Of a stretch of DNA of 64,000 nucleotides, positions 51,200 to 61,900 are shown one piece after another. A program made the translations under genes and the position numbers. A model generated the notes under the pieces. The model did not search any database, was not told the origin of the DNA, and saw only the letters and a program-made list of their open reading frames with translations. The first letter of the stretch is position 1. Every line of letters starts with the position of its first letter. Source of the DNA: Macrotrachela quadricornifera (lineage: Eukaryota; Rotifera; Eurotatoria; Philodinida; Philodinidae); the NCBI GenBank assembly GCA_022393335.1, contig JAJEKB010020688.1, positions 1-64,000 of the forward strand, written 5' to 3'.

Positions 51200-53400
51200 C
51201 ATCCAAAATAGAAATCCTTTGGAGGTTTTGCTTGTCTAGTAGCTGCCTATCTATACCTAAAATATCAGCTCGAAACATTAGAACGACCATAGTAATCGAG
51301 TCTGCCTATAGGTGTTCCGACAAATCACCTTGGATCTCTGTTATATCAAATACAACCTTGGAGTTTTTTTCGACCAAACTTATTTTCTACTGCATACCGG
51401 TCTAACCAGCAGAAAAAAGTTGATAAAAAAATATTTTTTCAAAAAAGTGGTTGGGTCTCCATGGTTTTACCCAACATTTTACAAAAAAAATCTCGATTAT
51501 ATGAGAAAATGATGCCTTTTTGTACAAAGATTTTCTCAGAAGAAAAATGTCTGTTTGAGCTGAAACTTCTCGGATATAATAAGAGTCATGGATCTGTCGT
51601 TACAGAAAATCGCAACCGAAAATTCCTTGTTACGGTTTTTTCGTACTAGCCTACTGTATGCTGAACACTCAGTAAAATGGTCGTAATTCTAGAAGAAAGG
51701 TTTAATGCAATGAATTCCTTTGTGATTTTTATCTACACTATGAGGCTTACTTCTGAACAGAAAATATGAACGAAAATGGAATGTCTCAATTGGTAAGATT
51801 TCCTCGTGAGCTGTTTTACATAATGAGATGTAATAAAAAAGTATAAGAATTTTTGTATTTTTGGAATATATATTCTTGGAAATGTTGTCTTCTCATTTAT
51901 TCATATGACTTTCACAAAAAACGAAGATAGAATTAGGATTGAGCCAAACAAATGTTTTATTATTTCAAAATTATATTATCATGATTTATTATTTAAGATG
52001 ACATTTTACAAATAAAATCATGTTATTATTTGTTTTTTAGATAGATCTATTATTCAATAATGAATATATGAACAAACTGAAAAAATTATTTTCTTTTTTT
52101 TTATAGATTTTATTCATTTTAATTATGATATGTTCCAATGAAGTTGTTGTTTAGGTTTATTACTTTCAAATTGAATATAATGATAATTAGATATAAAGAA
52201 AATGTTTTACAAGTTGATTTTTCGTTAATCATTCTTTAGGTGGAGAAGAATAAAATGAATTCTCAATTATGTTTGATATTCTAATAAAAATTTAGCATAA
52301 ACATTGGATTCTCGTAGAAAGTTATTGAATTATTTCGGATAGACGAAAGAATTCGAAGAGATTCAAATCTGCAATTCTTTATTCTTGGTCAATGTTTTAT
52401 ATATTTTCATAGGAAATAAATGTAAAGAAATGAAATGTTTTGTTAAAAATTATATATAATTATAATGAGATTAATTTTGAAATAGTATATTATTCTTCAC
52501 TTTTGACAAATGGTTGTCCAAACTAGATCAGATCATTGGATCAATTCAAGTGTTTCTCTCAAGATTCAAATACAAATATTATAGAGAAAACTTAATATCA
52601 GTATGCATTAAAATGCAAATTCATATAGAAAAAAATTATTTTGTTAATTACAAAGTTAAATTAATTTATTTTTATTCGAATGTTACATACATGTAATGAT
52701 GACAAGAATTTAGATATTGCCAAATAAACAAATAACAAAGTATAACAGAAATATTCATACCATATGTATTCGTTATGAACTAAAGTTGTCCAAAATTTCC
52801 TTTGATAAAAGATTTTATCTGATATTTCTTTTTTTCATATGTAATTTTATTATTCCTATTAAATGAGATTGATAATTGAGGCTAATAATGAAAGAAAGTT
52901 AAAAAGAACCACGATAATAAAAGAAAATAAGAATAAAAGGTAGAAAATAAATAAGATAATGAAAACTTTCAGCGATCACAAAATAAATAATATGCGGATG
53001 CATGTGCAAAATAAATACACCATCTCATTCAATTAAAGTATTTTACACATCATTCAGGGTGAGCATGAGAGTGTGCTCATTCTGCACATGTACCAAAAGT
53101 ATAACAACAACAAAGATTTATCTATGTGAAGCTAGCACGACAACCAATCAGATAACTTTAAAAATCAACTAATAGAATTTCGCCCATAAAATACCAAAAA
53201 AAAGTCCTTTATTACAAGCACACGCAGCACTCTGATATAATTCCTCCAGCTACCTCTCATATCTCTGAAGACCCACAGGCCACAAAAGGCACTATTTCAA
53301 GATTATAGTCAAACGAAACATATATTCTCATCGCGCTGCCTATCCTATACTCAAAGTAGAACCGGACAGACCGATAAAAGTTTGATAAATTTTCCTTCCA
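51200..53400. other. Intergenic, no gene seen
   Basis: Short open frames at 51312–51649 and 52514–52696 have no recognisable features. The sequence just after the gap (51200–51650) is less AT-rich than its surroundings and may be repeat DNA cut by the gap. Confidence 0.35.
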
Positions 53401-53402
53401 AA

Positions 53403-53710
53403 CGTTTTCACATGAATTAAAGTAGTACCATTCGATATAGAGTTTAATTCTCTATCGAAGCCACCATCTTTGTTTTGCAGGAAAACGAAAGACAAACAAA
53501 TTCTCTCTTGTTGAATCATTTACCACTGTACGGATTATCATGTATAGGAACACGAAAATAGAGAAAAATGTCTCTCGAAATATTTTCCCATGAATTAAAG
53601 TAGTATCGTTTGATAGAGGATTTAATTCTATCAAATCCACCATCTTTGATAGACGGAAAAACGAAGGAAAGTGAAAGATTCTCTGTTAATGAATCATTGA
53701 GGGCGGGTGT
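53403..53710. repeat. Two-copy direct repeat, period about 180 bp
   Basis: Blocks starting near 53405 and 53585 share CATGAATTAAAGTAGTA, GAtttAATTCTaTC, CCACCATCTTTG, AAAACGAA and TTCTCT.TT.TGAATCATT in the same order and orientation, at about 75% identity by eye. Confidence 0.6.
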
Positions 53711-53850
53711 GAGAGTGTGAGAGACTTCTACTTCCAAACTATACTGATTTCAACATCTCTAACTTTCGACATTCTTGTCATTAGAGTTATCGACATGTTT
53801 TATTTTCGACATTTTTACTTTCGATCGCAGATGTGCATCGGACTGAAACC

Positions 53851-54197
53851 TGCCGCGGTCTTAGAAAGAAAAGCCGCCCGCGCCGCGATCGTGTACCTAA
53901 AAAATTTGCCACGATGCGTTGTAAAAAAACTTACTGCTGTCGCGGCGGTTTTTAAAAAAATATTTCGAATTTGACTACTGCAACTGTATTAGACTAGAGA
54001 TAATGCTAGTAATCTATCAAATTTATTTAATCTCACGTTGTTCTATTTGTAAACAATAAAATTCTATTAAATTTATGCAGTTTTTTAATGTACTCGAGAA
54101 AGAATGTTGCCGCTGCCGCCATGGTTTTTTAAGAGACTTGCTGCTGTCGCTATGATTTTTTAAAAAATCTGTCGTCGCCATCGCGGTAGCGTTGCTA
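53851..54197. repeat. GC-rich degenerate satellite (GCCGC/TTTTAAAAAA units)
   Basis: Alternating GC-rich cores (GCCGCGGT, GTCGCGGCGG, GCCGCTGCCGCC, GTCGTCGCCATCGCGG) and (T)4-6(A)4-7 spacers recur every ~30–50 bp. An AT-only spacer (about 53965–54095) interrupts the array. Composition is sharply unlike the surroundings. Confidence 0.55.
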
Positions 54198-54475
54198 TGG
54201 ACATCTCTGCTTTCGGTATTATTCAGGTGATTCCTACCTTGACCGTTTGGTGATAGTTCTAGAAAAAAGACACAAGTGCTTGCAGAAGTTACAATTTTGT
54301 TTCTCTACGAGGAAAATATCTAATACCATTTTATTCTCACTTGATTTTAGGAAAAAAATCTCCTAATCAAATTCTGATGTAATCATTATATGTACTATCA
54401 AGAGAAGATAGATTCCAGTTCTCTTCCCAAAAGGAGAATGTATGTTCAGAAAAGAGTGAGAAAACTTTTCAATGC

Positions 54476-55285
54476 ACGTAGGTGAAGTTAGCCTCATATC
54501 CGAGTAAATCCAGCCAACATTCGTCCAGAAAGTTGCTCCAACTGTTCCAGAGAGTTTCAGAATAGGATTCGATGAGATCTATCGATTGGTAACCTTGGAT
54601 ATTCGATAGCTCAAACCATTCGTGAAAAAAGGCTGAAATACAGGTATTTTTCTATGCGAATCCTATCCCATAGATAGTAAATCCAGCCGATATTCGTTCT
54701 GGTAAGTGCAAGAACTGTTCCAGAGAGTTCCAGAGTAGAATTTGACGAGCTCTATCGTTTGGTAAGATTCATATAGTAAAAAGTGAGTATTTTGGAATTT
54801 TTCAAAAATGGTTTGAGGTATCGAATATTCAACGTTACCAATCGATAGAGCTGGTCGAATTGTACTCTGGAACTTTCTGAAACAGTTGTCAAATGTTCCT
54901 GAGCAAATATCGGCTGGATTTACTATGTATGGGATAGAATTCGCATAGAAAAATACCTCTATTTTAGCCTTTTTTATGAATGGTTTGAGCTATCGAATAT
55001 CCAAGGTTACCAATCGATAGAGCTCGTCGAGTTGTTCATTGAAACTCTCTGGAACAATTGGAACACTTTCCTAGACGAATCTTGGCCGGATTTACTAATT
55101 ATATGGTAAGATTCATATGGTGAAAAATGAGTATTTTGGAATTTTTTCAAGAATGGTATGAGGTATAAAAAATTCAAGGTTACCAATCGATAGACCTCAT
55201 CGAGTTCTACTCTGGAACTCTCTGGAGCAGCTTTCTGGGCGAATGTTGACTGAATTTACCTGAATATGAGGCTAACTTCACCTAT
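54476..55285. mobile_element. Nested inverted-repeat element (about 810 bp)
   Basis: The outer ends GGTGAAGTTAGCCTCATAT (54481 onward) and ATATGAGGCTAACTTCACC (to 55282) form terminal arms of more than 100 bp. Inside, a unit of type GTAAATCCAGCC.A.ATTCGT … CTGTTCCAGAGAGTT … GAG.TCTATCGATTGGTAA … appears about four times in alternating orientation (near 54505, 54665, the reverse complement near 54920, and again near 55090), giving palindromes within palindromes. No coding frame. Best read as a fold-back element or a nested insertion of one MITE into its relative. Confidence 0.72.
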
Positions 55286-56229
55286 GCTAACCAATGAGCT
55301 AAAATTTTTGTTCCATTAATTACTAATATTTTTCAGAAAAATGTCTCATATTAAAAATTTGTCGTTACATCATGAATTTATTATAATACTATCAATGTCC
55401 ATTGGTTAAAGTTTCATCATAACAGTTTAAATAGAAATTAATATAATTAAATTCCAAGTGATAGTCCGTATGTTCGTTTTCATCTTTTCAAAACTCTCAT
55501 CTTCTTCTTTGTTTTCCTCTTTGCTCTTCTTTCGATGATTATTTGTTTTTGTCTGTCATCATCATAAAATAATTTTCGTTGAACGATTATACTATAGTCT
55601 ATAAAATCAATATTTATTCATTTACAACTATTTTTAAAGAAAATAAATTAAATGAATATATTTTTATAACAATAACCTTATATATATATATATATGTCTT
55701 AATCAACAAATTTCAATGCTCTTATTGATCTTATTTTAGTTGTCAAGGATGATGTTGATCGAAAAGATATGAAAATATTTTTACTTAAACTGTTTTCGAA
55801 TAGTATTTATTTAGAGAATGTATTTTCAATTGATACATGCATAGATATTTTTAATATTGACCAGAATAAAGTTTATCCTCCTCTAGCAAGGATAAATTTA
55901 AGAAAATCTTCCTTTGTTTTAATTTTTTTCTGATTTGATGAATGAACTCGCTCATGACAATTAATAAAGATGACCTTTTTACATTCATAATCTTCTTTTC
56001 TCAACTAACTTCTACGATCTTAATTTAAAAAGTGCATATATTCTTAATCTCACAAATGAATTCGCGTTTCTAATATTGTAAACTTGTTTATATCCTATGA
56101 ATAAAATGTGAGAAAACGTTTTCCTGAATAATGTTGTATTTCTTCTTTTTTTTATTGTATGATAAATGCACACAAAAACCCAAAGACAAGTGAAAAACAA
56201 TGTGCGCATGTTCTTTTGCTCAATCGTGA
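55286..56229. other. Intergenic, no gene seen
   Basis: AT-rich, with a (TA)n run near 55680–55696. No supported feature. Confidence 0.35.
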
Positions 56230-56818
56230 TTATATTTGCGACGATTGATGATCATCCAATAAAACATCATGAAGGTTGCAATCCTTGAAGAACATATGAA
56301 AAAGTAGAGAATACTTAGAAAGAAGAATATCAGTACTTACGACTTCTAAATGAGCCATTATTTCTTCAATTGTTTTTGTTCTTTTATTAAATGGCGTTAT
56401 TATTGTATCATTAACATTAGCTTTAAACCATTTATGTACTAATGTATTAGCAACCTATAACATAAGAAATCATTTATAAAGCAAAACAACCATGTTTTAA
56501 TTACTTACTTCATTATTAACTGGTATTCGATTTTTTAAAAAATGAACAAAATCAATTATTGTAACAGTTAAATGTGGAGTAATGAATGAGTGTTGTGTTG
56601 AATTAACATCAGTAGCCAAATCTTTCATATAACTTATTAATACATCACGTTTTATGCGATGTTTAACATCTGGAATCTCATCCAAAACCTAAATAAATTC
56701 AAAATAAAAAATTTAAGATTAAAAAAAAAATTTTAAAAATCACATCTATTTCTTGATTATTTTCTAAAATCTCATTATTCATTTGTTCTTTTTCTTCTGA
56801 AAGAATTTCTCTACACAT
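56230..56818 (-). CDS. Small 4-exon gene, possibly TFIIS-N-like helical domain
   Basis: Exons complement(56744..56818, 56509..56688, 56341..56454, 56230..56283), about 140 aa. All three introns (55, 54 and 57 nt) are GT–AG, two with GTAAGT donors, and every exon is a multiple of three in phase 0. The first exon is acidic (SEEKEQMNNEILENNQE). The middle (ITPHLTVTIIDFVHFLKNRI … VANTLVHKWFKAN) faintly resembles the TFIIS N-terminal/LW-type helical bundle that binds transcription factors; this likeness is weak and offered only as a lead. The last exon adds 17 residues. Splice regularity argues for a real gene even though no family is certain. Confidence 0.5.
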
Positions 56819-57549
56819 ATTCTTTGTGACTGTTTATCGAAGTTTCAGTTATTATATGCTCGTTAGATTATTTCTGTTTACGAACACAAACAATGGCTAT
56901 GAGGTCAATGGGTCATTGAACGGTTACGAAAGAAATAAATCATCTTTTATACATATACATATATAAATATATATATATTTCTTTTACACATCGATGGTAT
57001 ATAACATGAACTAACCTTAATATTTTGTGCAGACATGTACCAAGATATTTTAGTTACGTTTATTTGAATAATGTTGAAAGATGTTTATCCACAAGCGTGA
57101 AGAGAAATCGTTATTTTAATTGTGTTCGTTTGAATAACGATTAAAGGAATGAATAGATTATCTAAATATTCTTTTATTTTCTTTTCTTTTGGTTCACGTT
57201 GTTTAGAGGAAAATAGCGAACGAAAGAATCAAGGCTACAAAATCGTCGGCAAGAAAACATATTATAAAAGAATAAAGATAAATGCGTCCAAGTTACGCTC
57301 GATGAATCATCGGGTTATACTGATAAAACGATTGTTTCGATAAGAAAACGACAATATTATCAGAAAATCTTATTCTGAAAAGTTGATTAATTTATATTTA
57401 ATTACTTTTTTTCCTAATATCATCAATAAGTAAATAAAAAATAGTGATCAAAGACCTATAGAATAGAATGTTGTGGAGTAAATTCAACAAGTACTCTTTA
57501 ATTACTTTAATAAAAATATTTAATTTAAACAAAATGATTTGTTTTCATT
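56819..57549. other. Intergenic, no gene seen
   Basis: AT-rich, with a short (TA)n stretch near 56962–56978. The plus-strand frame at 57149–57343 is Lys/Arg-biased and unrecognised. Confidence 0.3.
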
Positions 57550-58176
57550 TTATTTTGTATTTTCAAATGTTATTTTCATATATTCAACACCAACTAATGT
57601 TTTAGGCTGTTGTTCAATATGATTTCGATATAAAACTTCTTCATTTAATGGCGCATTCCGGAGCTAAAATTAATTAAAAAAAAACAAATTTTTCAAATAA
57701 AATATCTTTACCATAATCGTTCTCAATGCATCTTTTGATGATAATTCTCTATCAATAGATTCTGATTCTATTGGTTCTTGAATATAATAATTTGAATAAA
57801 ACTCCACCAATAATAACCCAAATATATAAAGACAGTTAAATTTTTTTTATTTTTGAAAATTTAACTTTAACGTTAAGTAAATTTTGTTGACGAAGTATTA
57901 GATTTCTTCGTCTTTGCATTTGATCTTAATCAATATCGCGTGGTACATGTACATGTAATTGACGTAAACGATTTCGTAATTCATCAATAAGCAAATGTAC
58001 TTCACGAAATGTTTTATAACAACATTATGTAAATACATTCATTGACGTTCAGCGTCATTTGTTCGAAATTGTTGATTACTTTCGGGTGATTCCATGGGAA
58101 TCCTACCACCATTTACAAAAGTATCTTTAAATTTCTTCAAAACTTCAGGGTTTGTAGAGCTTTGTTCGCTGATCAT
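57550..58176 (-). pseudogene. Disabled gene of unknown family
   Basis: Coding-like pieces follow in order on the minus strand. A start segment (EQSSTNPEVLKKFKDTF … NQQFRTNDAERQ) ends in TGA near 58040. A shifted-frame helical segment (TFREVHLLIDELRNRLRQL) carries an in-frame TAA before QMQRRRNLILRQQNLL. Then come SESIDRELSSKDALRTIM and, after a good 48-nt intron (57664–57711), a final exon ending at 57550. Two stops, a frame change and a missing acceptor before the third piece mean no intact product is possible as sequenced. Family not recognised; it is predicted helical. Confidence 0.5.
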
Positions 58177-58987
58177 TTTAACTATAAAAAAGCTAAAACT
58201 AGGGCTTATAATAATGGAGAACGAGTTGAAATACTGAACATGATTCTTATTAAAAATTCAAAATTTTTGAAAAAAAATAATAGTGTGATATCATCATTTT
58301 CCGATTTTATTTCACGTTAAATTCATTTTCACAGCATTTCATTCGTAGAAAATTGTAGCCCGTGTGAAACTGCATCGAACTATGTATAAATGAAAATGGT
58401 TTTCACGATGAAATATGTGCTGCATCCCCTCACGAGCCTATGAATCAGTGCTGAAAAGTATGCTCAAAAATCATCTTGAGGGTGGAGGATGAGGATGTTA
58501 AAAGTTTCTCGTTTTACTCATCGAGGCTCTCTTTTAGGTGAATCGAATTTTGATTAAACAAATTTAATTTATTTTTCTTGTGTATACGGATAAACATAGG
58601 ATAGATATATTTTTCCTTTGTTACTCGTTTACGATTAGATTGAATAAATAAACTCTCTCTTATTTTACACATAAATTTGATCTCAATCAATTCAAAGACA
58701 GAAAAATTCGCTCCTAGAACATAAAACAATGCACACATAACTGAAATTGTTGTTGTTTATAATCTTGGAGGAATCGACACCTACAAAAATGTGACATTAT
58801 TCATGAAATTATAAATTAAAACATAAGTTATTAATACCTAAATAAAATGACGCATAATTTAGCAGAAGATGAGTAAATCAAAGAAATAATTCGCCAACAA
58901 TTAAATTAAACAAGATGATTGATGAACAACATAATCATGTATGAATATATAAATAAAAACGATTAATTAATGCTCTACAGTCTGAAA

Positions 58988-59032
58988 CTAGATGGCATTC
59001 GAGCTTCACTCAACTGCGAAATGCGATGCGAA
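58988..59032. repeat. Dispersed repeat, copy 1
   Basis: About 43 bp beginning CTAGATGGCATTCGAGCTTC and continuing through CACTCAACTGCGAAATGCG. It matches 60085–60128 with only two visible differences. Confidence 0.65.
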
Positions 59033-59341
59033 TTTAGGATTATGATATAAATCATAATATTGATAAGAATAAATCTACATAAGGAATCAAAAGATGTGTT
59101 TTGGAAATAAATCGTCGGTTTTTAAATTTCTTTAATCTATAGACAGAGAGAGAGCATGTCTTGAATTGTTGCTGAAGTTCTAGAACTTTGACTTTTTGGA
59201 AAATCTATGTATTTCAAAAAGTTTTTTTAAGATTTAAATAAGTACCATGAATATTATATTCAATTGGATTATAATACAATTATTCTAATTCACGAATCTT
59301 TAGTTAACGAACTTTGAAAATGAAAACAAACAGAGAAGTTT

Positions 59342-59506
59342 TCAAAGAAAAACAAAATCATGTATTCTATTTTTATTTTCTTGTTCGATGTTATGAATAT
59401 CAAGAATAAGACGTCGAAAATGGCTTAGAGTAACATTCCATGGTCCGTTGATGAGGTAATATTCCGATAAGTTTCCTTGCGTATTTAGCAAAGAAGGATT
59501 TTGTTG
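59342..59506 (-). pseudogene. Orphan exon-like coding fragment
   Basis: Behind a TTTTTTCAG acceptor-like site the minus strand reads QQNPSLLNTQGNLSEYYLIN, then GPWNVTLSHFRRLILDIHNI and on to a TGA at 59342, with clearly protein-like composition. No upstream exon with a matching donor was found within the next few hundred bases. It may be the last exon of a decayed or mis-assembled gene. Family not recognised. Confidence 0.35.
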
Positions 59507-60084
59507 CTGAAAAAATTTTTGTCTTGTCTTGGTTTCATTTTCGTTAATTAGTATTGGAAGACATGGACAAGACAGTAATAACTAGATGAAGTCTATAAAA
59601 GCTTAGTAATAATCATTTGTTACATAGAGAAAAGTGCATAGATATAGCTTATGCAATAAATTTGACGGATCGAAATTAAAACAAATAAAAAAAAATATAT
59701 ATATTTATTATTATACTAAGACTATTAAAATTAAAATTTAATTCTGCTTTATTTATCAAGTTGAATTGTTACCTATTATCATATGTTTCAATATCCATTT
59801 CCTATCTTCCTTTATTCGCTCAGCTGTTGAAAGAAAACTGCGGCTAACACATCACTGCTATGTTCATTTTAATTATGTTGAACGATGATAATCGTTAAAA
59901 ACACGTTTTTTCGGAGCTTTCCACATAAAAACAAAATCTTGTTTTTAGAATCTCTAAACGAATTTTCCTAATTCAGACTCGAAACATAAATCTCGCGTTT
60001 AAACTAAGATTTTATGATGTTCCGTCCGGGAGATCATTGCAACACAAAATGAGACATTTTGATGGCCACGTCTAGAAATAAAGA

Positions 60085-60260
60085 CTAGATGGCATTCGAG
60101 CTTCACTCGACTGCGAAATGCGGTGCGAAGCACCGAATCTCGATTAACAGAAAAAAAAACTCGCGAAGGACTCCAGAAATGCTGTGCTTCACACCGCATT
60201 AAAAAAACTCGCAACCGACTACATAAATGCTTATGCTTCGCATCGCATTAATAAAAGATT
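60085..60260. repeat. Dispersed repeat, copy 2, with internal degenerate tandem units
   Basis: Starts with the same ~43-bp CTAGATGGCATTCGAGCTTC block as 58988. It then continues into related units: GAAATGCGGTGCGAAGC, AAATGCTGTGCTTCACACC and AAATGCTTATGCTTCGCATC, each followed by a GCATTAA..AAACTCGC-type spacer. Confidence 0.55.
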
Positions 60261-60722
60261 AGATGTTTTATTTTAAAAGTAAAAATTATAAATTAACAAA
60301 CAAATGACATGAACGGTTAGAATGAATAAACTCATTCATACTATTCATTATAAAAGAAGTTTATTTATTAGATATGTTATTTTTATTTATGATGATTTTA
60401 GAAATAACCAGGTGGAAATAACAAGATACCAGATTGATATGAGCAGGTATCATTTTTTCAAATATTTATTAAACATTTTAAAAAAATAATATTGATCATA
60501 TTTTTGTGTGTATCACATTATAAATAAAGAAATTATATTAATGCCTACTCGCATGTATAATAGAAAATGAAGAAAGAGAAATGAAATAATCTCATTCGTT
60601 CATTGTCAATAGAGACTAGAAAAAAAATTCATCATTGTTTTCATTGACGATATTGGTCAGATAGAACACATTCATACCTATATAAATATTGATATGTATC
60701 AGCAAAAACAAATAGACAAGTG

Positions 60723-61653
60723 ATGATAAATATGAAACATTCAACTATACAGTTGAATGATTTACCTGATGAGATTATCTTAATTATTTTCAAAAAATTA
60801 TTCAATATCGAAGTACTCTACTCTTTCATGGGTATTAATAATCGACTCAACACAATTGCACATGATTCAATTTTTACAACTCATTTAACATTGATGAGAC
60901 GTTTCTCGGGTGATTCTACCTATCCGTTACCTGATCCAATACTTGATGAATTTTTCTTAAAAATCTTACCTGAAATTTATCATAAAATCAAGTGGCTTAA
61001 TCTTGAATCATCATCTATGGAACGTATTCTTCTTGCTACTCATTATCCAAATTTATATGGATTAGGCATATCCAATATTTGCATAGAAAAAACTCTATCT
61101 CTATTTACAAGTAAGTTTCTGTAATTCTTGAATAAAATAAATCCTTGAAATAAAACAATAAATTCAGGATATAGTTTAATCTATAAAAGAATTTGAAAAG
61201 AAGTGTACACGTACATAATACAATTTTCAATAAATTTATTAATTAAATTAAAAAAGAAAATGTGAGAAATATATTTCTAATTGATTTTTTTTAGACGAAT
61301 CTTGCTTAACACATATAGATAAAAATCAAATCTCATCACTTGTTGTCAATATTATTAATTATAAAAACTTATCTCCACCAAGAGATGTAATTAAACTTAT
61401 ATTTAAAAATATCTTTATCATGTTCATTAATTTAAAATATTTAAATTTTCGTCTATTTTTAACTGATCATGATCAATTGCCATTGAACGCTTTACCGGCA
61501 ACTGTGATCTCTTCAAGCCTCTTAAAATTGAATGTCTGTGTCGAAAATTTCAACGATTGTCTTTATTTACTTGACGGACGTTTCAATAAACTTCATACGC
61601 TTTATGTTTATGTTTCTCAAATTGGTTCTTCATCTTTAACAATTAGTAATAAG
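60723..61653 (+). CDS. F-box protein, truncated at its 3' end
   Basis: Exons 60723..61110 and 61295..61653, about 249 codons, ending at a good GTAAAT donor with no recognisable next exon. The N-terminus LNDLPDEIILIIFKKLFNIE is a clear F-box, which docks Skp1 in SCF ubiquitin ligases. The remainder (LLKLNVCVENFNDCLYLLDG, LHTLYVYVSQIGSS) resembles the leucine-rich, repeat-like tail of the large rotifer F-box family, which normally continues for several hundred residues. Read through, the frame stops after 11 more codons at 61689. Beyond it lies the GC-rich repeat island starting at 61901. The gene is probably broken by that insertion or by rearrangement. Confidence 0.72.
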
Positions 61654-61900
61654 GTAAATTTTTTTTATTATATGGTCTATTCGCATTAATTCATGGTGTG
61701 GATTTAAGTGATCAGTAAAACAGATGACATGATCAGTAAAATCAAAGAATAAGTAAAGAAGTCAAAAGTAGACAAAGTGAACCTCTTGTGTTTTCCCCAG
61801 GTGAACTTTCTTTTCACCCTCTTGATATGTGATTTGCATGAGGTACAAGCAATTTATGCGATAAACTCGAGAAAAGATAGTCACAAGTTTTTATCAAGTG

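Larger units (their letters stand above)
58177..60722. other. Intergenic with a dispersed repeat and one orphan exon-like frame
   Basis: Holds the duplicated CTAGATGGCATTCGAGCTTC repeat (58988 and 60085) and the exon-like frame at 59342–59506, both listed separately. Otherwise AT-rich. Confidence 0.4.

Noticed and set aside
50732..51290. Three overlapping open frames of 156–172 codons
   Set aside because: They are almost entirely translated N characters of the assembly gap.
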